Origin: Chondrilla cf. caribensis
Lineage: Eukaryota > Porifera > Demospongiae > Chondrillida > Chondrillidae
Length of the DNA stretch: 64,000 bases
NCBI GenBank assembly: GCA_964020155.1
Contig: OZ026550.1
Coordinates: 1,149,123-1,213,122, forward strand
Direction: 5' to 3'
Shown in pieces: positions 22,359 to 32,821 of this stretch. Every line of letters begins with the position of its first letter. Position 1 is the stretch's first letter. Below the pieces are notes generated by a model. That model ran no database searches and was not told the origin of the DNA. It was given only the letters and a program-made list of their open reading frames with translations. Position numbers and translations under genes: made by a program.

Positions 22359-23207
22359 ATGGCAGGTCAGCAGAAAGATATCGTTGAGCGCTGTATGACC
22401 ACAGCATTAGCTGACATTGAGAAGTATGCCCCAGATGAGTTTGAGAAGTTGAAGAAGGACCCAACCATCAAGCAGTCTGTGGTCCAGGCTGCAAGGGATG
22501 CTGCAACCGAACATCTGAAACTCGCTGAAGAATTTCGCACCAAACCGACTGAGAACATTGAAGAGCGCTTATCCAAGCACCTGCCGAAACACAGAGTGGA
22601 TCTGATCAAAACAGGACTTCAAGTTCCTACCTACCAGCTAAACATTGCCAAGAGAGGTGACGGGCATCACTGGGTAGATATCACCCGTGATGGAAAGCCA
22701 TTCATGGAGTCCAGAAAACTCGACACAGCTGCGAGCATCAAACAGACCTCCTGGATTCAGATAGCCAGTATTATCATTGAAGCTGTGCTGCTTGTTCTCC
22801 AAGCTGTTGGCATCAAGGTAGCTGTGAGCGAACAGGTGATTCAACGCACAGCAGAAGAAATAATTCCAGTCGTGGAGAGTTCCAGCCAGCTTCAGAAAGC
22901 AGTAGAGGCTTTGGAGGAAGCTGCAAAAAGTGGATCAAAATGGCAAATGGCTAAGGCCATTTTCGTACTGATCAAGGACAGCAACTCAGCTGGCATCTTG
23001 TGGAAGATTATCAAGAGCCTCTGCAGCAATATGAGCACCTGGGATTGGATCAAAACGGCAGGGATTGTCTCCGCAATGATCGTTGCTGCTCTTGCAACTG
23101 ATGGTGTCGCTCTGATTGCCAAGATTGTTCTAGCACTGAATTCAGCTTACGAGTTCATTAAGAAACTCACAAATCTCCAGACCTTGAAGGAGTTGAAGCA
23201 GGATTAG
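22359..23207 (+). CDS. Intronless gene for an alpha-helical protein with hydrophobic segments, function unknown
   Basis: A single uninterrupted frame encodes 282 aa. The start is the ATG in a strong Kozak context (GCCATGG). The frame stays open slightly further upstream without another ATG. The N-terminal third is charged and helical (about 5-65, e.g. DIVERCMTTALADIEKY). The middle has a GDGHHWVDITRDGKPF turn-rich patch (about 100-115). Two hydrophobic regions follow: about 132-156 (IASIIIEAVLLVLQAVGI) and about 230-260 (WDWIKTAGIVSAMIVAALA...), with a Lys-rich end. There is no signal peptide. I do not recognise the family. The arrangement resembles membrane-inserting helical proteins, but that is inference. 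Its neighbours are repeats only, and having no introns sets it apart from every other intact gene here. Retroposition or horizontal origin are possible explanations. Confidence 0.85.
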   Translation: MAGQQKDIVERCMTTALADIEKYAPDEFEKLKKDPTIKQSVVQAARDAATEHLKLAEEFRTKPTENIEERLSKHLPKHRVDLIKTGLQVPTYQLNIAKRGDGHHWVDITRDGKPFMESRKLDTAASIKQTSWIQIASIIIEAVLLVLQAVGIKVAVSEQVIQRTAEEIIPVVESSSQLQKAVEALEEAAKSGSKWQMAKAIFVLIKDSNSAGILWKIIKSLCSNMSTWDWIKTAGIVSAMIVAALATDGVALIAKIVLALNSAYEFIKKLTNLQTLKELKQD

Positions 23208-24083
23208 CAGTAGGCTGGGAACTAACAGTAGCTGACCATGTAGGGTGCTCATCATAACCCAGCACAAGAATATTCGCATATAACATAGGTGTAGAGTGTG
23301 TATTGAACACAGTGCAGCAGCTGCTATTATACTATAGGAACTTTAGATCCATCTACAAATGAGTGACACAATATTTCTTTAGATGTGTGTATGTAGGTAT
23401 ACAATCATATTATGTAAATAATGATTTGTAGGATATTATTGGTGTGAAATGTAGTCAAAAAGTAGCAATTCCTTTGATTTAGAGGAATGTGTATTATTAT
23501 TATACATTAATATCATAATAACCCCAACATACTCAATGTGATTATAGTCCATTAAACTGACCATGTACCAGATAAGTACATAAGATATACTATATATACA
23601 TATGTTATAATACACTGTTGAATCAGATGTTATATGTACATAAGAGAACTGCACAAACACAACATATATACAATATGCAGTACATCACAGAACGCAACGT
23701 ATAATTGGATTGAAAGACTTAGTCAGCTGATAATATCCCCTTCCAATTTGGTACATAACAGGCACACATATATACAAACACACACAAGACACCCATGATA
23801 AATATAAATGGGTACGTATACCATGGACTCATCAACTGTTTCAACGTTTATATGAAAGAGCTGAATCCTTACTTTCAGCGAAGGAAGTCAACTGTGAACA
23901 ACATTGTTGTGTGTATAATATCAATTACAACTGTCATGTGAGAGATGTAACCATGACAACAGTGGTGACCTTGTTCTGTTAACTCTGCGAAACACAATTT
24001 ATAATAATATATATAATTATTGGATCAAAGACTTGGTCAGCTGATAAAAACCCCTTCCAATTGGACATATTGTAATATACAAA
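23208..24083. other. Non-coding, AT-rich, with an internal direct repeat
   Basis: No gene seen. The phrase 'aagacttagtcagctgataatatccccttccaat' region (about 23717-23760) recurs as a close variant at about 24028-24062, each followed by a run of CA. This is a direct repeat about 310 bp apart. Confidence 0.5.
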
Positions 24084-24097
24084 CACACACAGACACA

Positions 24098-24152
<55 letters not shown>
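24084..24152. repeat. (CA)n microsatellite
   Basis: CA run of about 68 bp next to the first copy of the inverted-repeat unit. Confidence 0.95.
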
Positions 24153-24154
<2 letters not shown>

Positions 24155-24164
24155 GCGTGCATAG

Positions 24165-25493
24165 TATAAAGCATTCAGATTGTGCATACATGCATGGCAA
24201 ACAGTGTGTACGGTAGAGTCGAGAACATACCTAAATATAGTATATCCACTCCCAAATCCACACAGAAGCATAATACCTTGGCATACGATACTGACTGGTC
24301 ACGAACTACAATCATAAAAGACATTCCGTCTTGCTCCAATCTAAACCTTGTAGCAATGTATCCATACAAGATTCCAGTCACCTTGTTGGCAGTTTGTAAC
24401 CACCCTGAGACAAGAAGGTGATAACAGTGCAATCAACATGGCTATGTATGAGGTTGCTCCATGGTATGTGTGCAGCAAACATTGAATATAATAATATTAT
24501 GCGAACTGTAATGCATGGAAGCTCACAAAAGCATCCATATTGGCCAAGCAAATAAGAGATCAGATACAAAGGATTTGATTGATTGATGACAGTGATGTTT
24601 TCAAAATAGAGCTGTACAAGAGACAATGACAGCACTCGAATGGGCCTAGGGAGTTTGTTTACTGCATTAGGTTGCAGACTGTTGTAGACTATAAGCATCA
24701 GCTGCAGGAGGGTGTGTTCACACCGCAAACACATTGTATGTTGTGCCTAAAGAACATGGGGGGACATGTATGTGTGTTGGAATGGTCAAAGCAATAGCAA
24801 ATTGTTGGGAAGAACGTGTGTGTGTGTAGCAGTGCAATCAACAAAGCTTTGAGGTTGTTGTGTACTATGGTAAGCAAACATACATAAACACACACTCCTG
24901 CATGCATGTATACACATCTCAAAGAATGTGATTCTACGATACAGTCAACTCACCCTCCCAATGTAAAAATAAATTATACTTTAAGTGATAATCAACTGAG
25001 GATAGTGCTATCAATTGATAGCACTATCCCAAAACAGATTGTCTCTCATTTGCTTGACCAATATGCCATTGGATGGTTTTGTGAGTTTCTATGCCTGTTT
25101 TACAGTTTGCATACGTATATTCAATGTTTGCTACATGCACACATACCATGGAGCAACCTCATACATAGCCATGTTGATTGCACTTGTTATCACCTTCTTG
25201 TTTCAGGGTGGTTACAAACTGTCAACAAGGTGACTGGAATCTTGTATGGATACATTGCTACAAGGTTTAGATTGGAGCAAGACAGAATGTCTTTTATGAT
25301 TGTAGTTCGTGACCAGTCAGTATCATATATCAAAGTAGTATGCTTCTGTGTGGATTTGGGAGTGGATATGCTATATTTGGGTATGCTCTCGACTCTACTG
25401 TGCACACTGTTTGCTATGCATGTATGCACAATCTGAATGCTACATACTAGTTCCAACAGACACTTGGAGGGTTTTGGTAAGTTGTTACTACTA
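24165..25493. repeat. Older inverted repeat: unit copies A (minus) and B (plus)
   Basis: A block at 24165-24490 (minus) and its inverted partner at 25117-25492 (plus) share about 300 bp, including the phrases 'aaggtgactggaatcttgta' and 'cgtgaccagtcagtatc'. Weaker inverted similarity extends a further 100 bp toward the centre. Each copy keeps a frame of about 70-78 codons containing KVTGILYGYIATRFRLEQD. Copy B is preceded by a good acceptor (ttcttgtttcag) and followed by a GTAAGT donor, so it looks exon-like. The protein is not recognised. A perfect 30-bp palindrome sits at 25000-25029. Confidence 0.7.
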
Positions 25494-26229
25494 ATTTCAG
25501 GTGCAGCACGGTTTGGCTTAGTTGATTCAAAGTCTGCCATGATATCGTTATTGGTGAAAGTGCAGTCGTCAATAATTATATTCATTGATACTGATAATAC
25601 TAAGATATTTTGTGGGTCCCCTGAAGTTTGTTTTAACAAGGTTCCACTGTATTGTGTAACATCACTCACCCCTCTGTGCATACATAATTTCAGCATTTCC
25701 ACAGTCCACCCTCAAATACTGACTTTTTACCAGATCACATCACATTGTCCACCCCTTCTTACTCATATCTTAACACTTGATTACCCATGTACTCACTAGT
25801 ACATCTACACCCACCCATATACACATCTACATATATACTCATTCATAATATGCAGACACGTGTCTCCCACTGCTGTATTAGGGGGCTATATATATAATAT
25901 TATACGTAATATATTATATATATTATATATATATACTCCTGCAATGTACCACAGGATAGTGTCAATTAACCTGTTAATACATCTATAATTTCAACGAACT
26001 TATTCTCATTCTTTACACAAGAAGCATGGGAGTGGATAGGAAAGAAGTTAGCTATGACCCAATTTACCCAGACATATATTCTTTTGTGGCTAATGTCCTT
26101 GTAAAATTGATGATAACTATAATCTACGGTAACCTAATATATACATCATTTATACATGTACAAATACCCTTTCATCATACACCCATGCACACTGCTTTTT
26201 CACTACCACACGCATATATTTGTACAATC

Positions 26230-26470
26230 TTGAACTCTGACGAGGAGATAGTCTCCAATCATATGGAGCTGCACAGAGGCCCTCTCTCTTTCTGTACCCC
26301 TTTCCAACAAAGAAGTCGACGAATATTTTCCTGAACCAGAAGATGAAGACAAACTCAAACAGACTGAAGGGGCGAGGCATTCCACACTTTCAGTTCCTCC
26401 CAACCCCCTGGTTTGCACTTCCACACCATCCGCATCTTTGAACATGTAGTCACTTTGATCAATTTTCAAC
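26230..26470 (-). pseudogene. Decayed LCAT-like exon 3, left palindrome arm
   Basis: Reverse-complement twin of 27353-27593. It encodes, in two frames, the remnants described there. It exists only because it lies inside the palindrome. Confidence 0.75.
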
Positions 26471-27352
26471 CTAGCATATGTTGAACCAGCCGGGTACTGC
26501 CAACAAGGTGACTGGAATCTTGTATGGATACATTGCTACAAGGTTTAGATTGGAGCAAGACGGAATGTCTTTTATGATTGTAGTTCGTGACCAGTCAGTA
26601 TCGTATGTCAAGGTATTATGCTTCTGTGTGGACTTGGGAGTGGATATGCTATATTTAGGTATGTTCTCGACTCTACCGTACACACTGTTTGCCATGCATG
26701 TATGCACAATCTGAATGCTACATACTAGTTCTAACAGACACTTGGAGGGTTTTGGTAAGTTGTTACTACTGCAACTATTGCACAGCTGCTGCAACATGAA
26801 GCAGACACAATGTGCATCCAGATTCTTACACAGGGATATATACGTACATGAAACTATAAAACATATCAATTTCTGCTACAGTAATGCTGGTATACCAGCA
26901 TTACTGTAGCAGAAATTGATATAGTGTATATACACAGGCATTGGTTGAGGTTTGCAGCATGTTTTATAGTTTCATGTACGTATATATCCCTGTGTAAGAA
27001 TCTGGATGCACATTGTGTCTGCTCCATGTTGCAGCAGCTGTGCAATAGTTGCAGTAGTAACAACTTACCAAAACCCTCCAAGTGTCTGTTGGAACTAGTA
27101 TGTAGCATTCAGATTGTGCATACATGCATGGCAAACAGTGTGTACGGTAGAGTCGAGAACATACCTAAATATAGCATATCCACTCCCAAATCCACACAGA
27201 AGCATAATACCTTGACATACGATACTGACTGGTCACGAACTACAATCATAAAAGACATTCCGTCTTGCTCCAATCTAAACCTTGTAGCAATGTATCCATA
27301 CAAGATTCCAGTCACCTTGTTGGCAGTACCCGGCTGGTTCAACATATGCTAG

Positions 27353-27593
27353 GTTGAAAATTGATCAAAGTGACTACATGTTCAAAGATGCGGATGGTGT
27401 GGAAGTGCAAACCAGGGGGTTGGGAGGAACTGAAAGTGTGGAATGCCTCGCCCCTTCAGTCTGTTTGAGTTTGTCTTCATCTTCTGGTTCAGGAAAATAT
27501 TCGTCGACTTCTTTGTTGGAAAGGGGTACAGAAAGAGAGAGGGCCTCTGTGCAGCTCCATATGATTGGAGACTATCTCCTCGTCAGAGTTCAA
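27353..27593 (+). pseudogene. Decayed LCAT-like exon 3, right palindrome arm
   Basis: One frame reads KIDQSDYMFKDADGVEV then GLGGTESVEC, matching [18 protein letters not shown] and GFGNTSTVEC of the intact lipases. After a frameshift a second frame reads KIFVDFFVGKGY and AAPYDWRL, matching KKFVDYFV and AAPYDWRL. The acidic stretch between is altered. The sequence is clearly more diverged than the three tandem genes, so it is an old copy. No other lipase exons are visible nearby. Confidence 0.8.
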
Positions 27594-28825
27594 GATTGTA
27601 CAAATATATGCGTGTGGTAGTGAAAAAGCAGTGTGCATGGGTGTATGATGAAAGGGTATTTGTACATGTATAAATGATGTATATATTAGGTTACCGTAGA
27701 TTATAGTTATCATCAATTTTACAAGGACATTAGCCACAAAAGAATATATGTCTGGGTAAATTGGGTCATAGCTAACTTCTTTCCTATCCACTCCCATGCT
27801 TCTTGTGTAAAGAATGAGAATAAGTTCGTTGAAATTATAGATGTATTAACAGGTTAATTGACACTATCCTGTGGTACATTGCAGGAGTATATATATATAA
27901 TATATATAATATATTACGTATAATATTATATATATAGCCCCCTAATACAGCAGTGGGAGACACGTGTCTGCATATTATGAATGAGTATATATGTAGATGT
28001 GTATATGGGTGGGTGTAGATGTACTAGTGAGTACATGGGTAATCAAGTGTTAAGATATGAGTAAGAAGGGGTGGACAATGTGATGTGATCTGGTAAAAAG
28101 TCAGTGTTTGAGGGTGGACTGTGGAAATGCTGAAATTATGTATGCACAGAGGGGTGAGTGATGTTACACAATACAGTGGAACCTCGTTAAAACAAACTTC
28201 AGGGGACTCACAAAATATCTTAGTATTATCAGAAGTTCTTATTATCAGTATCAATGAATATAATTATTGACGACTGCACTTTCACCAATAACTATAATTA
28301 TTATAATGGCAGCTTTTGAATCAACTAAGCCAAACCGTGCTGCACCTGAAATCATCATACCAAACTCAGTGGCGAGTTCTTCAGCTTTGGTTGAAGAACA
28401 GGTCCTTAAATGTGCGTGCTTGAAGATTTGCGAATTTTAACTAAGGAATAAGAGTTTTATAGATTTCTGATAAGATATTGAGAGCATGATTTTCTTCAAA
28501 GGTGAAAAACTGGATCGCTTATATACTGCCTTTATAATACTGTCCTTATCCTTGATAATCGTTGACAGGGTAGACTTTGAAATGCTAAATTTTGTGCAAT
28601 TTTAACCTTGTGGGCAACTATCAATGTGGTGGCTCAACTCTTGCTGGAGGCAAATGAAAACGTGAGATTGGTGGTAGGAAGGATGCAAGGGTCTGTCACT
28701 TCCAGGTCCGAGTTGTGCAGCAGTGAGTTCGGAATGGGAATCTCCATCTCTGTTTATGTGTATGAATTTGGCAATGCGTACTTGTGTTGTACAGTAAGTT
28801 CTTGTCTGGGTGTCTACTCAAGTGT

Positions 28826-28878
<53 letters not shown>

Positions 28879-29125
28879 TTCACATTCTTCCAGGTCCATA
28901 CACTTGTGATTGTTCATGTACTAGTTTTACTACATATTCTTTGACACAGCCATGAATTCCAACAGTTCGCCTGTGTCCAGTAATAACCAGTACGACCTTC
29001 CCTGAGTGGCTCCTGTAAATGTTAGAGAGGAGAAAAATTTGCACATTAGAAAGGTTTGCACCCACACACACATACACATACATATCAGTGGGCTATTGTA
29101 ATGGCACCACACATGCATATGGTAT

Positions 29126-29510
29126 GATTCAAAAAATCTAAATGTTACCTTAATGAAACCTGTTAATCTGATAACAGTTAACGCTTATTGGTTAAAAGTT
29201 AACTGATTTCTGGTAACCGTAGTAACCGATAACCGTTAACAGATAACCGTTAATGGTATGTCATAAATTCTTAATTGTTGAAGAAGAAGGACCTAAAGTA
29301 TTGAAGGCGAGTGTTTGAATAACGATTCAAAAGTACAAAAGACATGGGGGCTCTTAGACGGATCGTTCGTGAGTTATACAATTCACAGTTGTCATTTGGT
29401 AATAATGTAACATTTTAATGATTATGTAATGAGAAAACTACCGGTAACGGATAACGGTTAATAGTTAACTGTTAACTGAAAAAAAGGTAAAGGAGATTAT
29501 CCTTTTTTGA
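29126..29510. mobile_element. Insertion rich in GTTAAC/GGTTA motifs, MITE-like
   Basis: Absent from the parental intron (13019-13120). The left part is packed with ttaacg, gttaac and taaccg motifs, and the right part with the complementary forms (ggataacggttaatagttaac). The ends therefore form a long imperfect inverted repeat around a unique centre of about 150 bp. Confidence 0.65.
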
Positions 29511-30467
29511 ACTGTACTGTCATATGTACCTACATATTAGTATGTTGTTTATATGACCACACACATCAAATTGGTGTACACTACCAGTTGAGTCCTGAAA
29601 TGACGTTCTACTGCCATTTGGATGCATTTTGTTCACACATTCGTTCGTCCATTTTTTTCCCAATTACAGTTCACACACCCATTCCCATTTCCAGGTTTAC
29701 CTATATATGTCTGTACTCACTGCTCCAAACTGTCCCAGCTTTCACTTTTCCTTTACGTTTTTTTCCTATTCCCGTTATAATTCTTTGTTCAAATTGCCAT
29801 GCTTGCACCAATACCTATCCCATTCCCATTCCCAGTTTGTATTCTTCTACTCATAGGATCCTGGTGAAAGTTTTGGAATGAGCATAGCTGGTGGGCTGCA
29901 GTCAGAATGTGGGGATCTGCCTATTTTCATCACAAATGTCATTCTCGATGGTCCAGTTGGAAGAACAAAGAAGGTGAAGGTACGTAACACCTCCATTTTT
30001 CGTATCCATGGGAACATACATACAGTAGTAGGTACCAAAATAGCCCTTACCATAACATAGCATGATTATGGCTTCACCACAGCGTAGCACAATTTGTAAT
30101 CGTATCTGCAGTTAAGTCATAAATTGAATGCTGTTCCGTTTCAATCATACTGTAGTTTAATCATAGTTTGATCATTAAATTGCGAGTTTAATCATAGTTA
30201 GATCATTCAATTTTGATTTTATCATGTTACATTAATCCTTCTTAACAATCACGTCCCATAAACGTATCGCATCAATCATGTTACATTAATTCTTAATAAT
30301 AATCACGTTCCATCAATGTTCTTCACCATTGTTGCTGTTTTATTTCTTTATTCTGTACATCTGCTCTGGTATGATTGTCATGCTCTTGTATGTACATACA
30401 ATGTACGGTTCTGTTGACAACTTTAGTCCTATTGTATATCTATCATTCTCCAACCTTGTGTGATTGT

Positions 30468-30470
<3 letters not shown>

Positions 30471-30532
<62 letters not shown>

Positions 30533-30558
30533 TACACACGCACACACATACACACTCA

Positions 30559-30600
<42 letters not shown>

Positions 30601-30712
30601 TACACATGCACACAAATACACACACACACAAATACACACTCACGTACACACACACACAAACACGCACACACACACACAAACGCGCACACAAACTCACACA
30701 CACACACTAACA
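30471..30712. repeat. (CA)n microsatellite with interruptions
   Basis: CA tract with aatacac, tcacgtac and aacgc interruptions, homologous to 14699-14814 but about twice as long. Confidence 0.95.
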
Positions 30713-32562
30713 TTACTGCTTATGCCACCCTTTTGCTACTATATAGGGGTGACATCTTACTGTCAATGAACAACATTGACCTAGTACACAAGACCCACAC
30801 TGAAGCCGTGCAAATCATCAAGTCTCCAGCTGCTACCTCATTTGTACAACTGAGGATGATCCAGGGGGAGGAGTCCTCGAATAATGTGTTACCTTCTGAG
30901 TGGAAGGAATGGGTGAAGAGAGCCTACCTGGAGAGGAAATATGACCGGTGAGTTTGAGTGAGTGTACGCTCCTGTGGCAGATTATGCTGTGTTTGAGTTT
31001 GCAGTGCATTCTGGGTTGGGGTGGTCAGATGTAATTTCCAAATATGTTATCATTGTATTGCATTGTATTACAAGTCCCCACATTCCTCCTAACGTACATA
31101 CACATTATGTAAGTACTGTTAACACATAATGTTAACAAAAAATTGTTGATGTTGTCGTTCAACTGTATCTTTATAGGGCACATATTGGACAGTACAGGCT
31201 AGAATGTAAGACTTATTATACTGAATGTTTTTGAAACCACATTGGCTTATAGCCTCTACTTTTAATTTACGTCTTGGACGTTTTTAAGCCAGAATGAATA
31301 TGGTGTGATGATGTCAACAACAAGTACATGGAAAATCTGCCCTAAGAGCGTTAAGGGTCTAATTTTCACCACACCGCAAATGCAAACATTTGAGAGTTAA
31401 TACATGCGGGACACAATGCACCTTATACGTACAGTATGAGTACCAATGTACGTATGTGATACTCTCAACCTTTTTCAACGCACACTGCAGGCCGAAATAC
31501 CCTAAAGATTCGGTACTGATTGTACTACGTCGGCCCTCTGGAGGCTCCCTGGGGTTCAGCATTGTGGGGGGAAAGAATTCCCCTAAAGGGGACAGTCCAG
31601 TCTTCATCAAATCCCTAGCTCCCAAGGGCTTGGCCGAACAGGACGGGAGATTACGCTGTGGTGACGAACTTCTTGCTGTTAATGGTGTTTCCATTGGAAA
31701 TCAAACTCAACAGGAAGTCGTGAATATTATTAGACACCTAACAGGTGATGTAACATTGACAATCTTACCACAACATTCTCATCGGAACGAATAGATGTTA
31801 TTATATTTGAATTTCAATTAATAATGTGTAATTTTTTGTAAGACTCACGAAACTGATTCAATGTAATACTTGATGTAATACGTTTTCAATCTTTTTTCTT
31901 ATATGGAAATATTGATGTGTTTTTATATATATTTTATTAGATTCTTTTACAAGTAATTATTTCAAAATTGAATTACTTTATTATTATATATATTATAGGA
32001 ATATCTATCTAATAACAATTAAACATACAATGACAGTGCATATATTAATTAATTAAAGGACATACACCGTATATGCACAGATACCAATTAAACGTCTTGA
32101 GAGAGATTATATTACTATATTAAGTATTATATTATATTTTTACTAATGTCATTACAAATCTAATTTTTAATTTTTGGTATTCATGTACATGTATATGGTA
32201 TTAATATTCCATAAAAATAGTAACATGCTTTATTGTCAGTTTCAATAATCAAAAATATATATCCAATGCTAAAACACACATGTACATTCATAAAAATCAA
32301 ATTGTAAATTCTAATGCTTATGACGGAAATGTTCAAAAGTCAAGTCTAGCAGGAGAGCAAACAGTCTTGTTGCCATTCTTCTGTCTGCTGCAGCTGTCCA
32401 CATCTTTCCTCCTGTTGATCAGCAACACACCCAAGAATCAACAACTGCAAGGGAAGTGAGAGACACAACAGTGCAGTGTTATGATCTAAACCTGACTAAT
32501 TGGATTTGACGAGTGTTTATAAACTTTGGGATATTACCAGCTGTTATAAAATCAGGTAACTA

Positions 32563-32719
32563 TTATAGTGGAGTTGTGTTTTGATGAAAAATATATAAAT
32601 AAACACACTTTTGGGCAAGAAACAACTGCAAAACGGTGAATCCTTGTCAACTTCGTAAGAATGCTCCTTCTGAACTGTTGCAGGCTCCACACTTGTGTGT
32701 GTGTGTGTGCTTATGTGTG

Positions 32720-32754
<35 letters not shown>

Positions 32755-32781
32755 ACGCGTGTGTGTGTGCTTATGTGTGTA

Positions 32782-32821
<40 letters not shown>

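Larger units (their letters stand above)
25494..28352. repeat. Long inverted repeat (palindrome), about 1.4 kb arms
   Basis: Left arm 25494-26892 and right arm 26893-28352 are reverse complements meeting at gctggta|taccagc. A 38-bp asymmetric segment (about 26922-26960) lies on the right side near the centre. The inner 1.2 kb is almost identical: I saw one substitution (gaagcag/ggagcag near 26798), and four long frames have identical translations in both arms. Divergence grows outward, with substitutions near 25615-25655 and a 16-bp indel near 28220-28235. Each arm contains a copy of the A/B unit (C at 26478-26769 plus, D at 27054-27345 minus), a broken LCAT-like exon and an AT-rich stretch. 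Confidence 0.93.
28609..31794 (+). pseudogene. Partial LNX duplicate (PDZ2 end, PDZ3, PDZ4), disabled
   Basis: Homologous exons in order: PDZ2 remnant about 28609-28724, then 28950-29053, 29857-29979, 30745-30947 and 31491-31794. They match the parent exons in length and mostly in sequence. The RING, zinc finger, PDZ1 and first half of PDZ2 are missing. In 28950-29053 the parental CGA codon is TGA (29003-29005), an in-frame stop. The acceptor before 30745 has changed from CAG to TAT, so the normal splice is lost. PDZ4 still has a complete reading frame. No promoter of its own is evident. A truncated PDZ3-PDZ4 product would need new start and splice signals, so pseudogene is the best call. Confidence 0.88.
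28609..32562 (+). repeat. Segmental duplication of 12345-17128
   Basis: Exons, introns and 3' flank are collinear with the parent. Differences are insertions in the parent introns (about 13716-14431 and about 15175-15620), an insertion in the copy (about 29126-29510), and different microsatellite lengths. The left breakpoint lies inside the PDZ2 exon near 28609. The right one lies at about 32550, where sequence passes into lipase-cassette flank. Confidence 0.9.

Noticed and set aside
26026..26334. 102-codon ORF present in both palindrome arms
   Set aside because: It is preserved only because the arms are mirror copies. It overlaps the decayed lipase exon on the opposite strand and has no motif.
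31390..31794. Independent single-PDZ gene
   Set aside because: The frame is the last exon of the LNX half-copy, and its apparent upstream extension is intron sequence homologous to the parental intron.
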